From the NCBI GenBank assembly GCA_015075005.1, contig JABTVC010000001.1, forward strand, positions 1,240,001 to 1,304,000: 64,000 nt of DNA, read 5' to 3'. Origin of the DNA: Planctomycetia bacterium. GTDB taxonomy: Bacteria; Planctomycetota; Brocadiia; Brocadiales; Brocadiaceae. The position numbers and the translations under genes were made by a program. The notes beneath the pieces are model-generated. The model searched no databases. It was not told where the DNA came from and worked only from the letters and a program-made list of their open reading frames with translations. Within the stretch, counting starts at the first letter, position 1; every line of letters begins with the position of its first letter. Below, piece by piece: positions 37,918 through 46,816 of this stretch.

Positions 37918-39882
37918 TTATTTTTCCTCCTTAAATTCCATCGCCCCTCCATACAGGTCACTGGCTCCGCCTGTAAGCTGGCTTTGGGAGTCGATGAGGA
38001 AATTTGCCGATGTAACCACTTTGTCGCCTTCATCCAAACCTTCCAGTACCGGATAATAATCACCGGCCTTTGGGCCAAGTATGACTTCTTTCCCAACATA
38101 TTGACCGTTACCTTTATCAATATAAACGATTTTACGAATACCTGTGTCTAATACGGCAGTAACCGGTATGGCAAGTACTTGAGTAGTTTTTTCCAGTTTC
38201 ATGCCACACTTCGTACAATTCCCCGGTTTATCAGAAACAACCTCTGGATGCATAGGACAGGCATACAAGGTACGTTTCCTGTGTTCGGTTTTTTTTACCT
38301 TCATTCCCAGCCCTTCCCTGACATCCCACTTGCCCATTTGTCTTTTACAATCCGGACATTCACCGGGTTTGTCTGAAGTCATGCATGCCATGGGGCACAT
38401 GTATACGAATTTATGCTTTATTTTACCGGTAGGCGTGTTTGTGGTTATACTCTTTTTGAGCAACATACCACACATGGGGCATGATTTAGGAGCTGTCTTA
38501 ATATCCCATTCCTGCGGACAAATACACGTCGACTTTTCACCAGAAACTTCAACAGTTATCTCCTTTTTTTCGAGCCGCATCCCGCACACGGGGCAGTCTC
38601 CCGGTTCTTTAGCGGAGTAACATTTCATTGGACATAGGTATTCATACACAATTACTCCTTGCGGTGGAGTCATACGGCCAGCAGCAAACTCAACTGGAGT
38701 AGGGGGGGTCTTTATAAAGGGGATATTATCCTCAGGGCAAATACCTGGCCTGCTGGATTTTATTTCCGGGTGATTCGGGCAAACGTAATCCAGCCCGCTT
38801 ACGTACCGCCTATCCTGGTTTTCAAGCTCTTCAACGGGTATCCGTATGCGTGCATTAACGTACATGGCAGGTTTGAGTTTGAGTTGGTGGTTAGGGATAT
38901 CACACCGTATCTTTACTGAGCGTGTCTTGTCATCAAGAAAAGGTTCTATAAAGGACACCTTTCCTATAAATGCTTCTCCGGGATATGCAGGGGATGTAAC
39001 TTCTACTTCCTGTCCGATCTTGATCCAGGCCATTTCATACTCATAAATATTGGCCATCATCCATACATTTGAAAGGTCGGCAACCATGTATATCATCTCG
39101 CCCAACATAACATATTGGCCTTCCAGTGCCTTTTTCTCGATGACGATGCCGCTGATAGGGGCATATATAATCGTGTGTTGTTTTATCTTTTTGTCTTTCG
39201 TGAGTTCTTCAATCTGTTTTTCTGTAACGCCCCACCATAATAGCCTTCTTTTGGAGGCATTAACCAGTGAATTTGCACCGTCTACTACTTCTTCAAAAGG
39301 GCTCTCCTTAACCTTTTCAAGGGTTTCAAGCGCTAACAGATATTCTTCCTGTGTGGATACAAGCTCAGGACTATATATCCAAACCACGGATTCACCTTTT
39401 ACAACCTCTGAACCAGTAAAGTCGACAAAGAGTTTGTCAATCCTGCCAGGAATCCATGCCGAGACGAAGGCCTTGAGTCTTTCGTCATAGTCAATTAATC
39501 CCACTGTGTAAACATCCTTTGTTAGTGACCGATACCCAATAATATCTGTCTTGACCTGTGCCAGTTTACGTGCCCGTTCACTCAGTTCTATAATGGCAGA
39601 AGTCCCTTCTTCCTCCATACCTGCACCCTTTTCATATACAGGAATCAGATCCATAGAACAAATAGGGCATTTCCCTGGTTTATCCATCCTGACAGTTGGA
39701 TGCATACCGCATGTCCAATACAGCACCTTCTTCCCTTCTTCTGCGCCGATTGCTGAAGGGATAAGATTTGATACCTGCAGTGTGGGTCTATTAACTACCA
39801 GTACACTTACCAGCATAATAAATGTAATAAGCACAGGTATTACACCATATCTTTTTAAAGGAAACTTTTGTTGAAAGACCAT
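37918..39882 (-). CDS. cusB: CusB-like membrane fusion protein with six heavy-metal-binding repeats
   Basis: 654 residues, against about 400 for ordinary CusB. A membrane helix (13-30) leads to one heavy-metal-binding domain (YWTCGMHP...CPIC, 55-82), then the lipoyl, helical-hairpin and barrel regions (to about 350). Five further Cys-rich repeats follow, each YxCPxxx...GxCPxCxMxL-like: 366-392, 414-440, 452-478, 494-520, 539-565. The normal C-terminal domain resumes at LAIPVTAVLDTG (570). It bridges the RND pump and an outer-membrane channel. The added repeats could bind several metal ions, as a sponge or relay. Downstream partner is cusA, beyond the GIY-YIG insertion. Confidence 0.92.
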   Translation of the reverse strand: MVFQQKFPLKRYGVIPVLITFIMLVSVLVVNRPTLQVSNLIPSAIGAEEGKKVLYWTCGMHPTVRMDKPGKCPICSMDLIPVYEKGAGMEEEGTSAIIELSERARKLAQVKTDIIGYRSLTKDVYTVGLIDYDERLKAFVSAWIPGRIDKLFVDFTGSEVVKGESVVWIYSPELVSTQEEYLLALETLEKVKESPFEEVVDGANSLVNASKRRLLWWGVTEKQIEELTKDKKIKQHTIIYAPISGIVIEKKALEGQYVMLGEMIYMVADLSNVWMMANIYEYEMAWIKIGQEVEVTSPAYPGEAFIGKVSFIEPFLDDKTRSVKIRCDIPNHQLKLKPAMYVNARIRIPVEELENQDRRYVSGLDYVCPNHPEIKSSRPGICPEDNIPFIKTPPTPVEFAAGRMTPPQGVIVYEYLCPMKCYSAKEPGDCPVCGMRLEKKEITVEVSGEKSTCICPQEWDIKTAPKSCPMCGMLLKKSITTNTPTGKIKHKFVYMCPMACMTSDKPGECPDCKRQMGKWDVREGLGMKVKKTEHRKRTLYACPMHPEVVSDKPGNCTKCGMKLEKTTQVLAIPVTAVLDTGIRKIVYIDKGNGQYVGKEVILGPKAGDYYPVLEGLDEGDKVVTSANFLIDSQSQLTGGASDLYGGAMEFKEEK

Positions 39883-39952
39883 ACATTACACCTTTCATAA
39901 CATAACGAATAAAGCAGAGATTTGGAGTTCTGCCTCAGGATGAAAGAAAAAC

Positions 39953-40163
39953 CTATTTTTGAAACCGCACTTGTTCCTTTTCACAAATGGGACAGGTCAG
40001 AAAGTCTATATCGCATGTCTTGCAACGTTGAATGAGCCATTCATGCGACTTCATGTTGTTTGGGTGTTTCTTCTGCAGCATGAACAAGATTATTTCTCAG
40101 GACGATTGCGCTAGCCGATATCATAACAAGTACAAACATTTTCACCGGTCTCTTATTCAGCAT
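39953..40163 (-). pseudogene. Small exported Cys-rich protein, probably one frameshifted gene
   Basis: Two tiny frames overlap. 40163-40041 encodes 40 residues with a signal-like stretch (MFVLVMISASAIVL, then VHAAEETPKQH). 40054-39953 encodes 33 residues with two CxxC pairs (RCKTCDIDFLTCPICEKE). A one-base shift at about 40050 would join them into an exported protein of about 65 residues with a zinc-ribbon-like or metal-binding head. Lies between the P-type ATPase and cusB on the same strand. Alternatively they are two separate peptides. Confidence 0.45.
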
Positions 40164-40184
40164 ATCCATTCCCTCATTGTAAAA

Positions 40185-42962
40185 TTAACCTTGGTAGTTT
40201 TTCTCACTATTTTTCCTTTTACCGTATTTAATTATCTCCATAATGACAAACGTGAGAGAAGAAAATGCAAAGACGGTAATCCAGTCATTTAACCCCAGCG
40301 GTCTTACTCTAAAAATATCTTCAAAGAAAGGGGTGTAGACGATAGCCACCTGTATGGCCAACGATATCCCCGTTGCCAGCAGGAGTTTTTTATTGGTAAA
40401 AACACCAATTTCAAATAAAGAACGTCTAGCATTCCTGCAGTTAAAAGAGTGAAATAATTGAGAGACGACCATCACACAGAAGGCGATTGTTCTGGCCGTC
40501 TCGATATCACCACGCAACAAGTGGGGAGCCGCTTCATTACGAAACCAGTGGTAAAGATAGTCAGGTATTGCACTGGTTCCATAGTACAGGACATACGTAT
40601 ATGCCAGAAGGGTACTCACGGCAATGAGAAAACCCTGAAATATAATCAGGATACCGAGACGCTTGTCTATGATTTGCTCTGTTGACCTTCTTGCCAGCCT
40701 TTTCATGATATCAGGGTCTACCGTGTCGACCCCTAATGCTAATGCCGGCAGACCATCGGTTGCAATATTGATCCATAGTATTTGTATTGGAAATAATGGT
40801 ATGGGAAGATTGAATATCGAGGCAAAGAGCATTATTAAAATCTCTCCTGCATTACATGAAAGCAGATAGTGGATGGACTTCTTTATATTGTCGTAGATAC
40901 CTCTGCCCTCTTCAATGGCTGCCTCTATGGAAGCAAAATTGTCATCCGTTATAACCATATCGGATGTCTCTTTTGTGACATCGGTACCGGTAACGCCCAT
41001 GGCTACGCCGATGCTTGCTTCTTTTACAGCAGGTGCATCATTTACACCGTCACCGGTCATGGCCACAACGTCTCCCTGTTTCTTCCATGCCTTCACAATC
41101 CTGAGTTTGTGTTCAGCAGTTACACGTGCATATACGGCTATCTTTGACACTTCTTCTGCTAAATCATCATCGGAAAGCGCATCTAACTCTATTCCGTCAA
41201 TAGCCTTTGAAGAATTGCTGCTGAGAAATCCCAGTTCTTCCCCAATAGCCCGGGCTGTATTCTTGTGATCACCAGTAATCATGACCGTCTTTATTCCCGC
41301 TGTATGACAAACGGCAACGGCCTCTTTGACCTCAGGCCTGGGCGGATCAATTATGGCCAATAGTCCAAGAAAGATCATGTCCTTTTCTACACTAGCTGGG
41401 GTAAAGTTGATTGATTTATGATCAAGCAGTTTAAATGCGATGCCAAGTACACGCAGGGCGTCACCAGCCAGTTTGTTATTTTCGTTCAATATCAGGAGGA
41501 TATCTTCTTCTGTCAGGTCTCTTAGCTCTCTATCCGTGTAAATCTTAGCACAGTCTTTTAATATGATATCTGGCGCACCTTTTTCACAGACAATCCGTGT
41601 GTCAAAATGGGTATGCCTGATGGTGGACATTTTTTTACGATCAGAATCAAACGGGATTTCTGAAATAAGTGGGAATCTTTTCTCCTGATGTTCCTTCCAG
41701 ATACCTGATTTCGCTGCTGCAGTTAAAATAGCGCCCTCTGTAGGATCTCCAATAACCTTCCACGTAGTGTCTTCTTCTTTAAGGTGGGCATTGTTACATA
41801 ATACACCTATGCCCAGGACAAACGTTACCATTTGTTTATCAGTTTCTGAAAGAGGCACGTTATTGAAAGTGAAATTTCCCGCAGGGGCATAACCCGTTCC
41901 CGATATGTCAATATTCTTTCCATTGGCAAATATCTTTCTTACGGTCATCTCGTTTTGTGTTAGGGTGCCAGTTTTATCTGAACAGATAACCGTGGCACAT
42001 CCCAGGGTTTCTACTGATGGAAGTTTCCGAATCAGTACGTGCCGTTTCACCATGCGTTGCACCCCTAAGGCCAAGGCAATAGTTACTATGGCAGGAAGAC
42101 CTTCCGGAATGGCAGCCACGGCAAGGCTTACCGATATGAGGAATGCCTCTAATAATGGATCCTTTCTCCACAACTCCAAAAGGAATACGATGGTTACGAT
42201 CCCCAAACACAAATAAACCAATTTTTTCCCGAACACCTCGAGCTTCCGCTGAAGGGGCGTCTCTTCATTTCCTGCCTTCTGAATGAGACCGGCAATCTTA
42301 CCCAACTCCGTGTGCATCCCCGTTGTTACAATAACGCACGTCCCTTTACCACTCGTTACCGATGTCCCCATAAATACCATATTTTTCCTATCTGCGATGG
42401 GTAAAGAAGGATCGGGGATTGGTTCGGTGGACTTGCCAACCGGTGTTGACTCTCCCGTAAGAGACGCCTCCTGGGTCATAAAACTAAAGGAAGAGCATAG
42501 CCTGCCATCAGCAGGGACGTAATCCCCGGCTTCCAGCAATACAACGTCCCCCGGTACAATATCCCGGGAGAGGATGGATTGTATTTCACCGTTCCGTGTT
42601 ACCCTTGAAAAGGGTGCGGACATTTTTTGTAAGGCCTCAAGTGATTTCTCTGCGCGGTATTCCTGGATAAAACCAATAATCGCATTAATAATAACAATAG
42701 CAATAATGGCTAACGCATCGATCCATTCCCCCAAAACTCCGGAGACTATGGCTGCGACAATCAATACCCAGACAATAAGGTTATTAAACTGCCCCAAAAA
42801 GAGCATGAAGGGAGATACACCTTCTTTTTCTTCCAGTTGGTTGTATCCGTATTTCTTCAGCCTGTTTTCTGCTTCGCTAAGGCTAAGTCCGGCATCAACC
42901 GTGGTATCAAGGCTCTTTATTACTTCGGCGGCCTGCATTGTGTGCCAATGCGTTTCAACCAT
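40185..42962 (-). CDS. P2A-type cation-transporting ATPase (Ca2+ type)
   Basis: 925 residues. N-terminal cation-ATPase domain, TGES (169-172), VAAIPEGLPAIVTIALALGV for M4, the phosphorylated Asp in CSDKTGTLTQNEMTV, KGAPD, TGDGVNDAPAVKEA, and an M5-M6 region (NAGEILIMLFASIFNL, LWINIATDGLPALALG) typical of SERCA/PMR1-like calcium pumps. It uses ATP to export Ca2+ or Mn2+. No heavy-metal CPC motif is present, so it is not a copper pump despite its neighbours. A radical SAM fragment lies directly upstream. Confidence 0.92.
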   Translation of the reverse strand: MVETHWHTMQAAEVIKSLDTTVDAGLSLSEAENRLKKYGYNQLEEKEGVSPFMLFLGQFNNLIVWVLIVAAIVSGVLGEWIDALAIIAIVIINAIIGFIQEYRAEKSLEALQKMSAPFSRVTRNGEIQSILSRDIVPGDVVLLEAGDYVPADGRLCSSFSFMTQEASLTGESTPVGKSTEPIPDPSLPIADRKNMVFMGTSVTSGKGTCVIVTTGMHTELGKIAGLIQKAGNEETPLQRKLEVFGKKLVYLCLGIVTIVFLLELWRKDPLLEAFLISVSLAVAAIPEGLPAIVTIALALGVQRMVKRHVLIRKLPSVETLGCATVICSDKTGTLTQNEMTVRKIFANGKNIDISGTGYAPAGNFTFNNVPLSETDKQMVTFVLGIGVLCNNAHLKEEDTTWKVIGDPTEGAILTAAAKSGIWKEHQEKRFPLISEIPFDSDRKKMSTIRHTHFDTRIVCEKGAPDIILKDCAKIYTDRELRDLTEEDILLILNENNKLAGDALRVLGIAFKLLDHKSINFTPASVEKDMIFLGLLAIIDPPRPEVKEAVAVCHTAGIKTVMITGDHKNTARAIGEELGFLSSNSSKAIDGIELDALSDDDLAEEVSKIAVYARVTAEHKLRIVKAWKKQGDVVAMTGDGVNDAPAVKEASIGVAMGVTGTDVTKETSDMVITDDNFASIEAAIEEGRGIYDNIKKSIHYLLSCNAGEILIMLFASIFNLPIPLFPIQILWINIATDGLPALALGVDTVDPDIMKRLARRSTEQIIDKRLGILIIFQGFLIAVSTLLAYTYVLYYGTSAIPDYLYHWFRNEAAPHLLRGDIETARTIAFCVMVVSQLFHSFNCRNARRSLFEIGVFTNKKLLLATGISLAIQVAIVYTPFFEDIFRVRPLGLNDWITVFAFSSLTFVIMEIIKYGKRKNSEKNYQG

Positions 42963-42967
42963 TTTGT

Positions 42968-43429
42968 TTATCCTTTCTCAAAACTGTAATCCGCATCCCT
43001 TCTGTGACTCATACAAGGGTGATTCCCAAGTGCTTCATAGTCATGGGAGCATTGCCGACTATCTAAATACGAGTTTCTTAAACATATTCCAAGAGATGTT
43101 TCCGTCACATTATACTTACTGGATGGCAACAGTGCACACGATTCTATGTATCCTTCCGGATTGATATGAATGAATTCTTTTCCTGCCTCCCGGCAATTAT
43201 CCATAAGCTCTTCATCAATAGAAAACCCGTAAAGTACCTTGTTCGCCTGAAGGTTATCGAAGGCGCTCATAACACGATTGTATGTACCCACACCGCGCCT
43301 TTTGTCAGTAAATGGAAATCGAGTTTGTGTTTCTTCCATACCTTCCTGAAGAAATTCAATGTTAACCACAAATGTATTGGAGAAGATAATGCCCAGGGTA
43401 AAAAGGCCCTTCTGAAGATGCGCAGGTTA
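42968..43429 (-). pseudogene. Radical SAM protein, C-terminal fragment
   Basis: A frame of about 150 residues that begins right after a TAA and has no proper start. KGLFTLGIIFSNTFVVNIEF, then KEFIHINPEGYIESCALLPS and SKYNVTETSLGICLRNSY followed by NHPCMSH, match the C-terminal half of a radical SAM group with an extra Cys-rich region. The N-terminal CxxxCxxC domain is missing. The remnant fills part of the gap between the TolC-type gene and the ATPase. Confidence 0.6.
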
Positions 43430-43527
43430 TATTTGAATCTATTGGAAGATTTGTGCATTATAGTAATTATACTCAAGAGGCTCACAATTTGTGATTTATC
43501 AACTTGATATGTAGCAACCATTCTGCT

Positions 43528-43694
43528 GGGGTGGCATGGACAAGCTATGCTTGTCCATGGTTCTGTAATACTGCTTAATGCTTTGTACTTGCAATAGTTA
43601 CACTTATATTATCTATCCAAATTTCAAAATGGATGATTCATAAACAATGTCGTGCAAGTTCAGCACGGACACACTCCGCTTGCCCATGCCACCC
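43528..43694. repeat. Palindromic intergenic element
   Basis: The arms GGGTGGCATGGACAAGC (43528-43544) and GCTTGCCCATGCCACCC (43678-43694) are inverted copies with one mismatch. Inside the left side, GGCATGGACAAG and CTTGTCCATG (43533-43559) form a second tight hairpin. The rest of 43430-43792 holds no gene. Confidence 0.5.
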
Positions 43695-43792
43695 TGTATA
43701 TCAATTTAAATATTCACTGTTAAGGTTTATTGCACTAATGCTTATGTCACTCACCTTCACCATTCCGAACAATTCTTTGAAATAATAGTTCT

Positions 43793-45127
43793 TTATTGTG
43801 TCAATTGGATACCCACAGCCCTTTCAAGGTTTGCCAGGTTTTGTTCAAAATCGGTCAGTGCCCTGTAATAAAGTAATTTCGAATTTAAAAGAATTCTTTC
43901 GCTATCAATCAGGGTTAAAAAATCTACTTTATCGGCTTCGTATCCTATGCGTGCGGATTTTAACGATTGCTCGGCCTGGGGGACTACGCCTGTTTTATAA
44001 AGATTTACAGTACTTTCCGAGGATTGGAGCCTGACCAAAAAATCTTTGACCTCAAACAATGTCTTGTTGTTGATAAATCGATAATCTGACTTGGCTGCGC
44101 TCAGGTCTTCCTTTGATTCTTTCACTTTTGACCGATTCTTTGGCCAGAGCCAGGGGACGTTTATCGTGAGTGACGATGCCCATGTATCTGGTCTTCCATC
44201 TTCTTGCATATATTCCACCATCGGTTCAAAGTCTGCAAAGTAATAATCCTTTTTTGAAAGTTTTAAGTTTGCCTCATTTCGCTTAACGGCGTGATCAAAC
44301 TTTTTAAGCTCTGGTCGATTTTTCATAGCAAAGTCTTCCAATTCTTTTATCGTTAACTTTAAGGTGTGTTTTTCAAAGGGACGAGGTTTACCTAAAGCGG
44401 TTTGTGTGTGTCTATCTAATAAAATATTTAATCGGGCAATAATGGATTCCCTGTCCTTGTTTAAAACAATGATGTTGTTCGTTAGGGTAGATAATTCAAC
44501 CTGTGCTGCAAGGACATCCCTTTGGGTAGTCTTACCTACGGCATATTTTGTTTCAGCAATCTTGGCAAACTTGAACAGGAGATCCCTGTTTTCCTCTGTG
44601 ATCTTAATGGCATTATTAATATAATAGAGTTCGTAAAAAGCGGATTTTACAAGGGCAGTTATCTCTTGTACCTTAGACATGAATTCTTTTTCTGCCATTT
44701 TAGACTCTTCTGTAGCTACCTCGCCTCTCAATCCTAGTTTCCCGGGAAAGGGTATCTTCTGGGACACGCCATAGCGCTGTTGAAGCATTTCGGTTTGGCC
44801 ATTAACATTGACCGGGTTATTTGACATATCATAAGAACCGGCACGAATGGTAGGATCGTCTAATGATTTGGCTTGTGAAATCTTTGCCTTTGCGGCATTA
44901 AGGCGTTTTTGGGCTGCAATTATTTCAGGATTGTGTTCTATAGCCTCAGGGATTAACCATTTTAAATCCAATAGGGCTTCAGTTTCATTCATTTCAATAA
45001 TAACGTTTTTACCGTTCGTTTGTTTTTTGGATATACTGTTACCATTTTCCCTTGCTAAAGTGACGGTACCAGGAAATACCACTAGAAGGGGGAGAAGTAA
45101 AAATATTATTATGAGTATTCCGTTCAT
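43793..45127 (-). CDS. TolC-family outer-membrane efflux protein (CusC-like)
   Basis: 444 residues with a signal peptide (GILIIIFLLLPLLVVFPGTV). The two helical repeats of the outer-membrane efflux family are visible, one starting LIPEAIEHNPEIIAAQKRLN with AKISQAKSLDDP, the other near LKFAKIAETKYAVGKTTQRD, and the C-terminal part ends with DFEQNLANLERAVGIQL. It should form the outer-membrane channel for the CusB/CusA-like pump encoded about 4-10 kb downstream on the same strand. It follows the BlaR1-like gene after 4 bp, so it is under the BlaI-like control. Confidence 0.9.
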   Translation of the reverse strand: MNGILIIIFLLLPLLVVFPGTVTLARENGNSISKKQTNGKNVIIEMNETEALLDLKWLIPEAIEHNPEIIAAQKRLNAAKAKISQAKSLDDPTIRAGSYDMSNNPVNVNGQTEMLQQRYGVSQKIPFPGKLGLRGEVATEESKMAEKEFMSKVQEITALVKSAFYELYYINNAIKITEENRDLLFKFAKIAETKYAVGKTTQRDVLAAQVELSTLTNNIIVLNKDRESIIARLNILLDRHTQTALGKPRPFEKHTLKLTIKELEDFAMKNRPELKKFDHAVKRNEANLKLSKKDYYFADFEPMVEYMQEDGRPDTWASSLTINVPWLWPKNRSKVKESKEDLSAAKSDYRFINNKTLFEVKDFLVRLQSSESTVNLYKTGVVPQAEQSLKSARIGYEADKVDFLTLIDSERILLNSKLLYYRALTDFEQNLANLERAVGIQLTQ

Positions 45128-45131
45128 GTGA

Positions 45132-46142
45132 TTATCCGCACTTAGCCATGTTACACGCCCTTGTTTTACATTCGATGGTGTAAGTGTGGTTAAAAGATTT
45201 AGAAAACAGGGACAAACAAATTATTGCTGCAATAAAAACTGATGCTATGCACGAAAGATATAAATGCGTCTTGCCCAGGAAGGGGTGTGGCCTCTGTGTT
45301 TCCAGCAAACGACTTATTCGGTCTTCGACAATATTCTGTTCTTTGGAAAATGCTGCAGAATGACTCATCGTATCCATTAATTTAAATTTGGATAACTTTA
45401 CGAGTGCGCTTGCCATATCTAATGGCTCTCTGGAAAAATTTATGGCGCTATCATCTGCGGCTTTTTCTGATGCAGCAGAATACAGATCTATCAGATAACC
45501 ATTAATGGGAAGGAAAAAATTGAGCGCATACAATATTTGTACAACAAATAGCTTTAATGGATCTTTGCACTTTTTATGATGTGTATCGTGAAGGATTACG
45601 GCTAAAAGTTCCTTTCCCGATAAATAAGAACAAATACTGGAGGATACGTATATTTTCGGCTTCCATAGACCCAAAGTAAAAGCACAGTGTAACTTGTTAT
45701 TGTCTAAGAGTACAAGTTTTCCATAAAGATTCGTAGCCAATAGAATATTTTTTAAATTAAGATGAGTTTCGTAAGATAGGGGGGTGATGTGGCGGATAAA
45801 TCGGTAATTCCAGGATAGCATGAGGATTGTTTTGCGAGTAGCCATACCTATTCCAATAAAAAGTATTGCAACACAGCCCCAGGGAAGTATCGTAAAAAAT
45901 GTCCATAGAGTAAAAAAACACTTCAAACAAATACCCTCACAGCAGGTGACAGCTTCATAAGCGAATCTGGTATCAGATATGTATCCTTTGATTCCGAGCC
46001 CTATGCCTAAGATTATTACAGACAAGACGGAAAGGTTTATAAATACAATCAGTGAAAAGGAGAGTAGCGCTTTTCCATATTGTGTCTTTATCAAAGTATT
46101 CATTGGATTAGCTCCTGGAGTCACCTTTTCTTTTAGATTCAA
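45132..46142 (-). CDS. BlaR1/MecR1-like M56 membrane metalloprotease
   Basis: 336 residues with membrane helices near 20-50, 85-110 and close to the C-terminus. The zinc site reads ILHDTHHKKCKDPLKLF, so the usual HExxH is HDxHH, with Asp in place of Glu; this is a real deviation from the standard motif. No penicillin-binding sensor domain follows the protease, so it is not a beta-lactam sensor. In related systems the protease responds to a signal and destroys the BlaI repressor. It overlaps the BlaI-like gene by 35 bp. Confidence 0.83.
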   Translation of the reverse strand: MNLKEKVTPGANPMNTLIKTQYGKALLSFSLIVFINLSVLSVIILGIGLGIKGYISDTRFAYEAVTCCEGICLKCFFTLWTFFTILPWGCVAILFIGIGMATRKTILMLSWNYRFIRHITPLSYETHLNLKNILLATNLYGKLVLLDNNKLHCAFTLGLWKPKIYVSSSICSYLSGKELLAVILHDTHHKKCKDPLKLFVVQILYALNFFLPINGYLIDLYSAASEKAADDSAINFSREPLDMASALVKLSKFKLMDTMSHSAAFSKEQNIVEDRISRLLETQRPHPFLGKTHLYLSCIASVFIAAIICLSLFSKSFNHTYTIECKTRACNMAKCG

Positions 46143-46539
46143 TCAGTTTGGAAAAATATTCTATTTTGTCCGGGTCCATTTGTGACATATAATCCACAAA
46201 GTGCACCATTGCCGATTTGAGAGAAAATTCAGAAACTCCTTCCACAATCTTTTTTGTTACGAACTCAAAAAATTGTTCTCTCGTATAGATAGGTTTATAA
46301 AAATATGCCTTTCCTAACTTTCTTTTCTCAAGGAGTCCTTTCTTTGTCATTCGATTGGTAACGGTAATTACTGCAGAATATGAAATGTTCTTATCGGTAG
46401 GAAAGGTATCTAAGATGTCTTTTACAGAGGACTCTCCCCGATTCCACAATACCTCCATAATATCCTTTTCTAATGTCCCTAAGACATGGCTCAATCCCTC
46501 TTTAAAAGGATTAAAATTAAACTTTAATGCTTTACTCAT
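46108..46539 (-). CDS. BlaI/MecI-family transcriptional repressor
   Basis: 143 residues from the ATG at 46539; the longer frame to 46599 has no ribosome site. Winged-helix pattern: LSHVLGTLEKDIMEVLWNRG, SSVKDILDTFPTDKNISYSA, VITVTNRMTKKGLLEKRKLG, YFYKPIYTREQFFE, with a C-terminal dimerisation segment. It should repress its own operon through the palindrome at 46629-46645. It appears to control metal efflux here rather than a beta-lactamase, as there is none nearby. Confidence 0.9.
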   Translation of the reverse strand: MSKALKFNFNPFKEGLSHVLGTLEKDIMEVLWNRGESSVKDILDTFPTDKNISYSAVITVTNRMTKKGLLEKRKLGKAYFYKPIYTREQFFEFVTKKIVEGVSEFSLKSAMVHFVDYMSQMDPDKIEYFSKLIESKRKGDSRS

Positions 46540-46622
46540 AGGTATCTTTTTTTCCAAGAAAATTGTGTACTCTGCTTTACCCGATATTTTTAGTAGCAAT
46601 CAAATAAGATCATATCATATTT

Positions 46623-46652
46623 ATTATATTCTACACATTGTAGAATTTGCAA
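46623..46652 (-). promoter_or_regulatory. Promoter with embedded BlaI-type operator
   Basis: Read on the minus strand: -35 TTGCAA (46647-46652), 18-base spacer, -10 TATAAT (46623-46628). The spacer is almost entirely a perfect palindrome, TTCTACA-CAT-TGTAGAA on the plus strand (46629-46645), containing TACAnnnTGTA, the BlaI/MecI operator core. A repressor bound there would cover both promoter elements. It lies about 85-110 bp upstream of the chosen BlaI start. Confidence 0.7.
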
Positions 46653-46816
46653 GTGCAATTTATAGATTATACATACGTTTTTTACTATCTAATAGAACAG
46701 AATACATTAAAAATATCTTGCAATCTTCTTTGCTTTTGCTAAACTGACCAATCGATATGAGCAAAATATTCCAGTAATCTATCCAGTAGTTTGGCCTCAT
46801 TTAATGTTTAAATTTC

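Noticed and set aside
40185..42962. Copper-exporting P1B ATPase
   Set aside because: It lacks the CPC membrane motif and N-terminal metal domains; M4-M6 are of the Ca2+ (P2A) type.
45132..46599. Beta-lactam resistance regulators
   Set aside because: No penicillin-binding sensor domain and no beta-lactamase are present. The downstream genes are for efflux.
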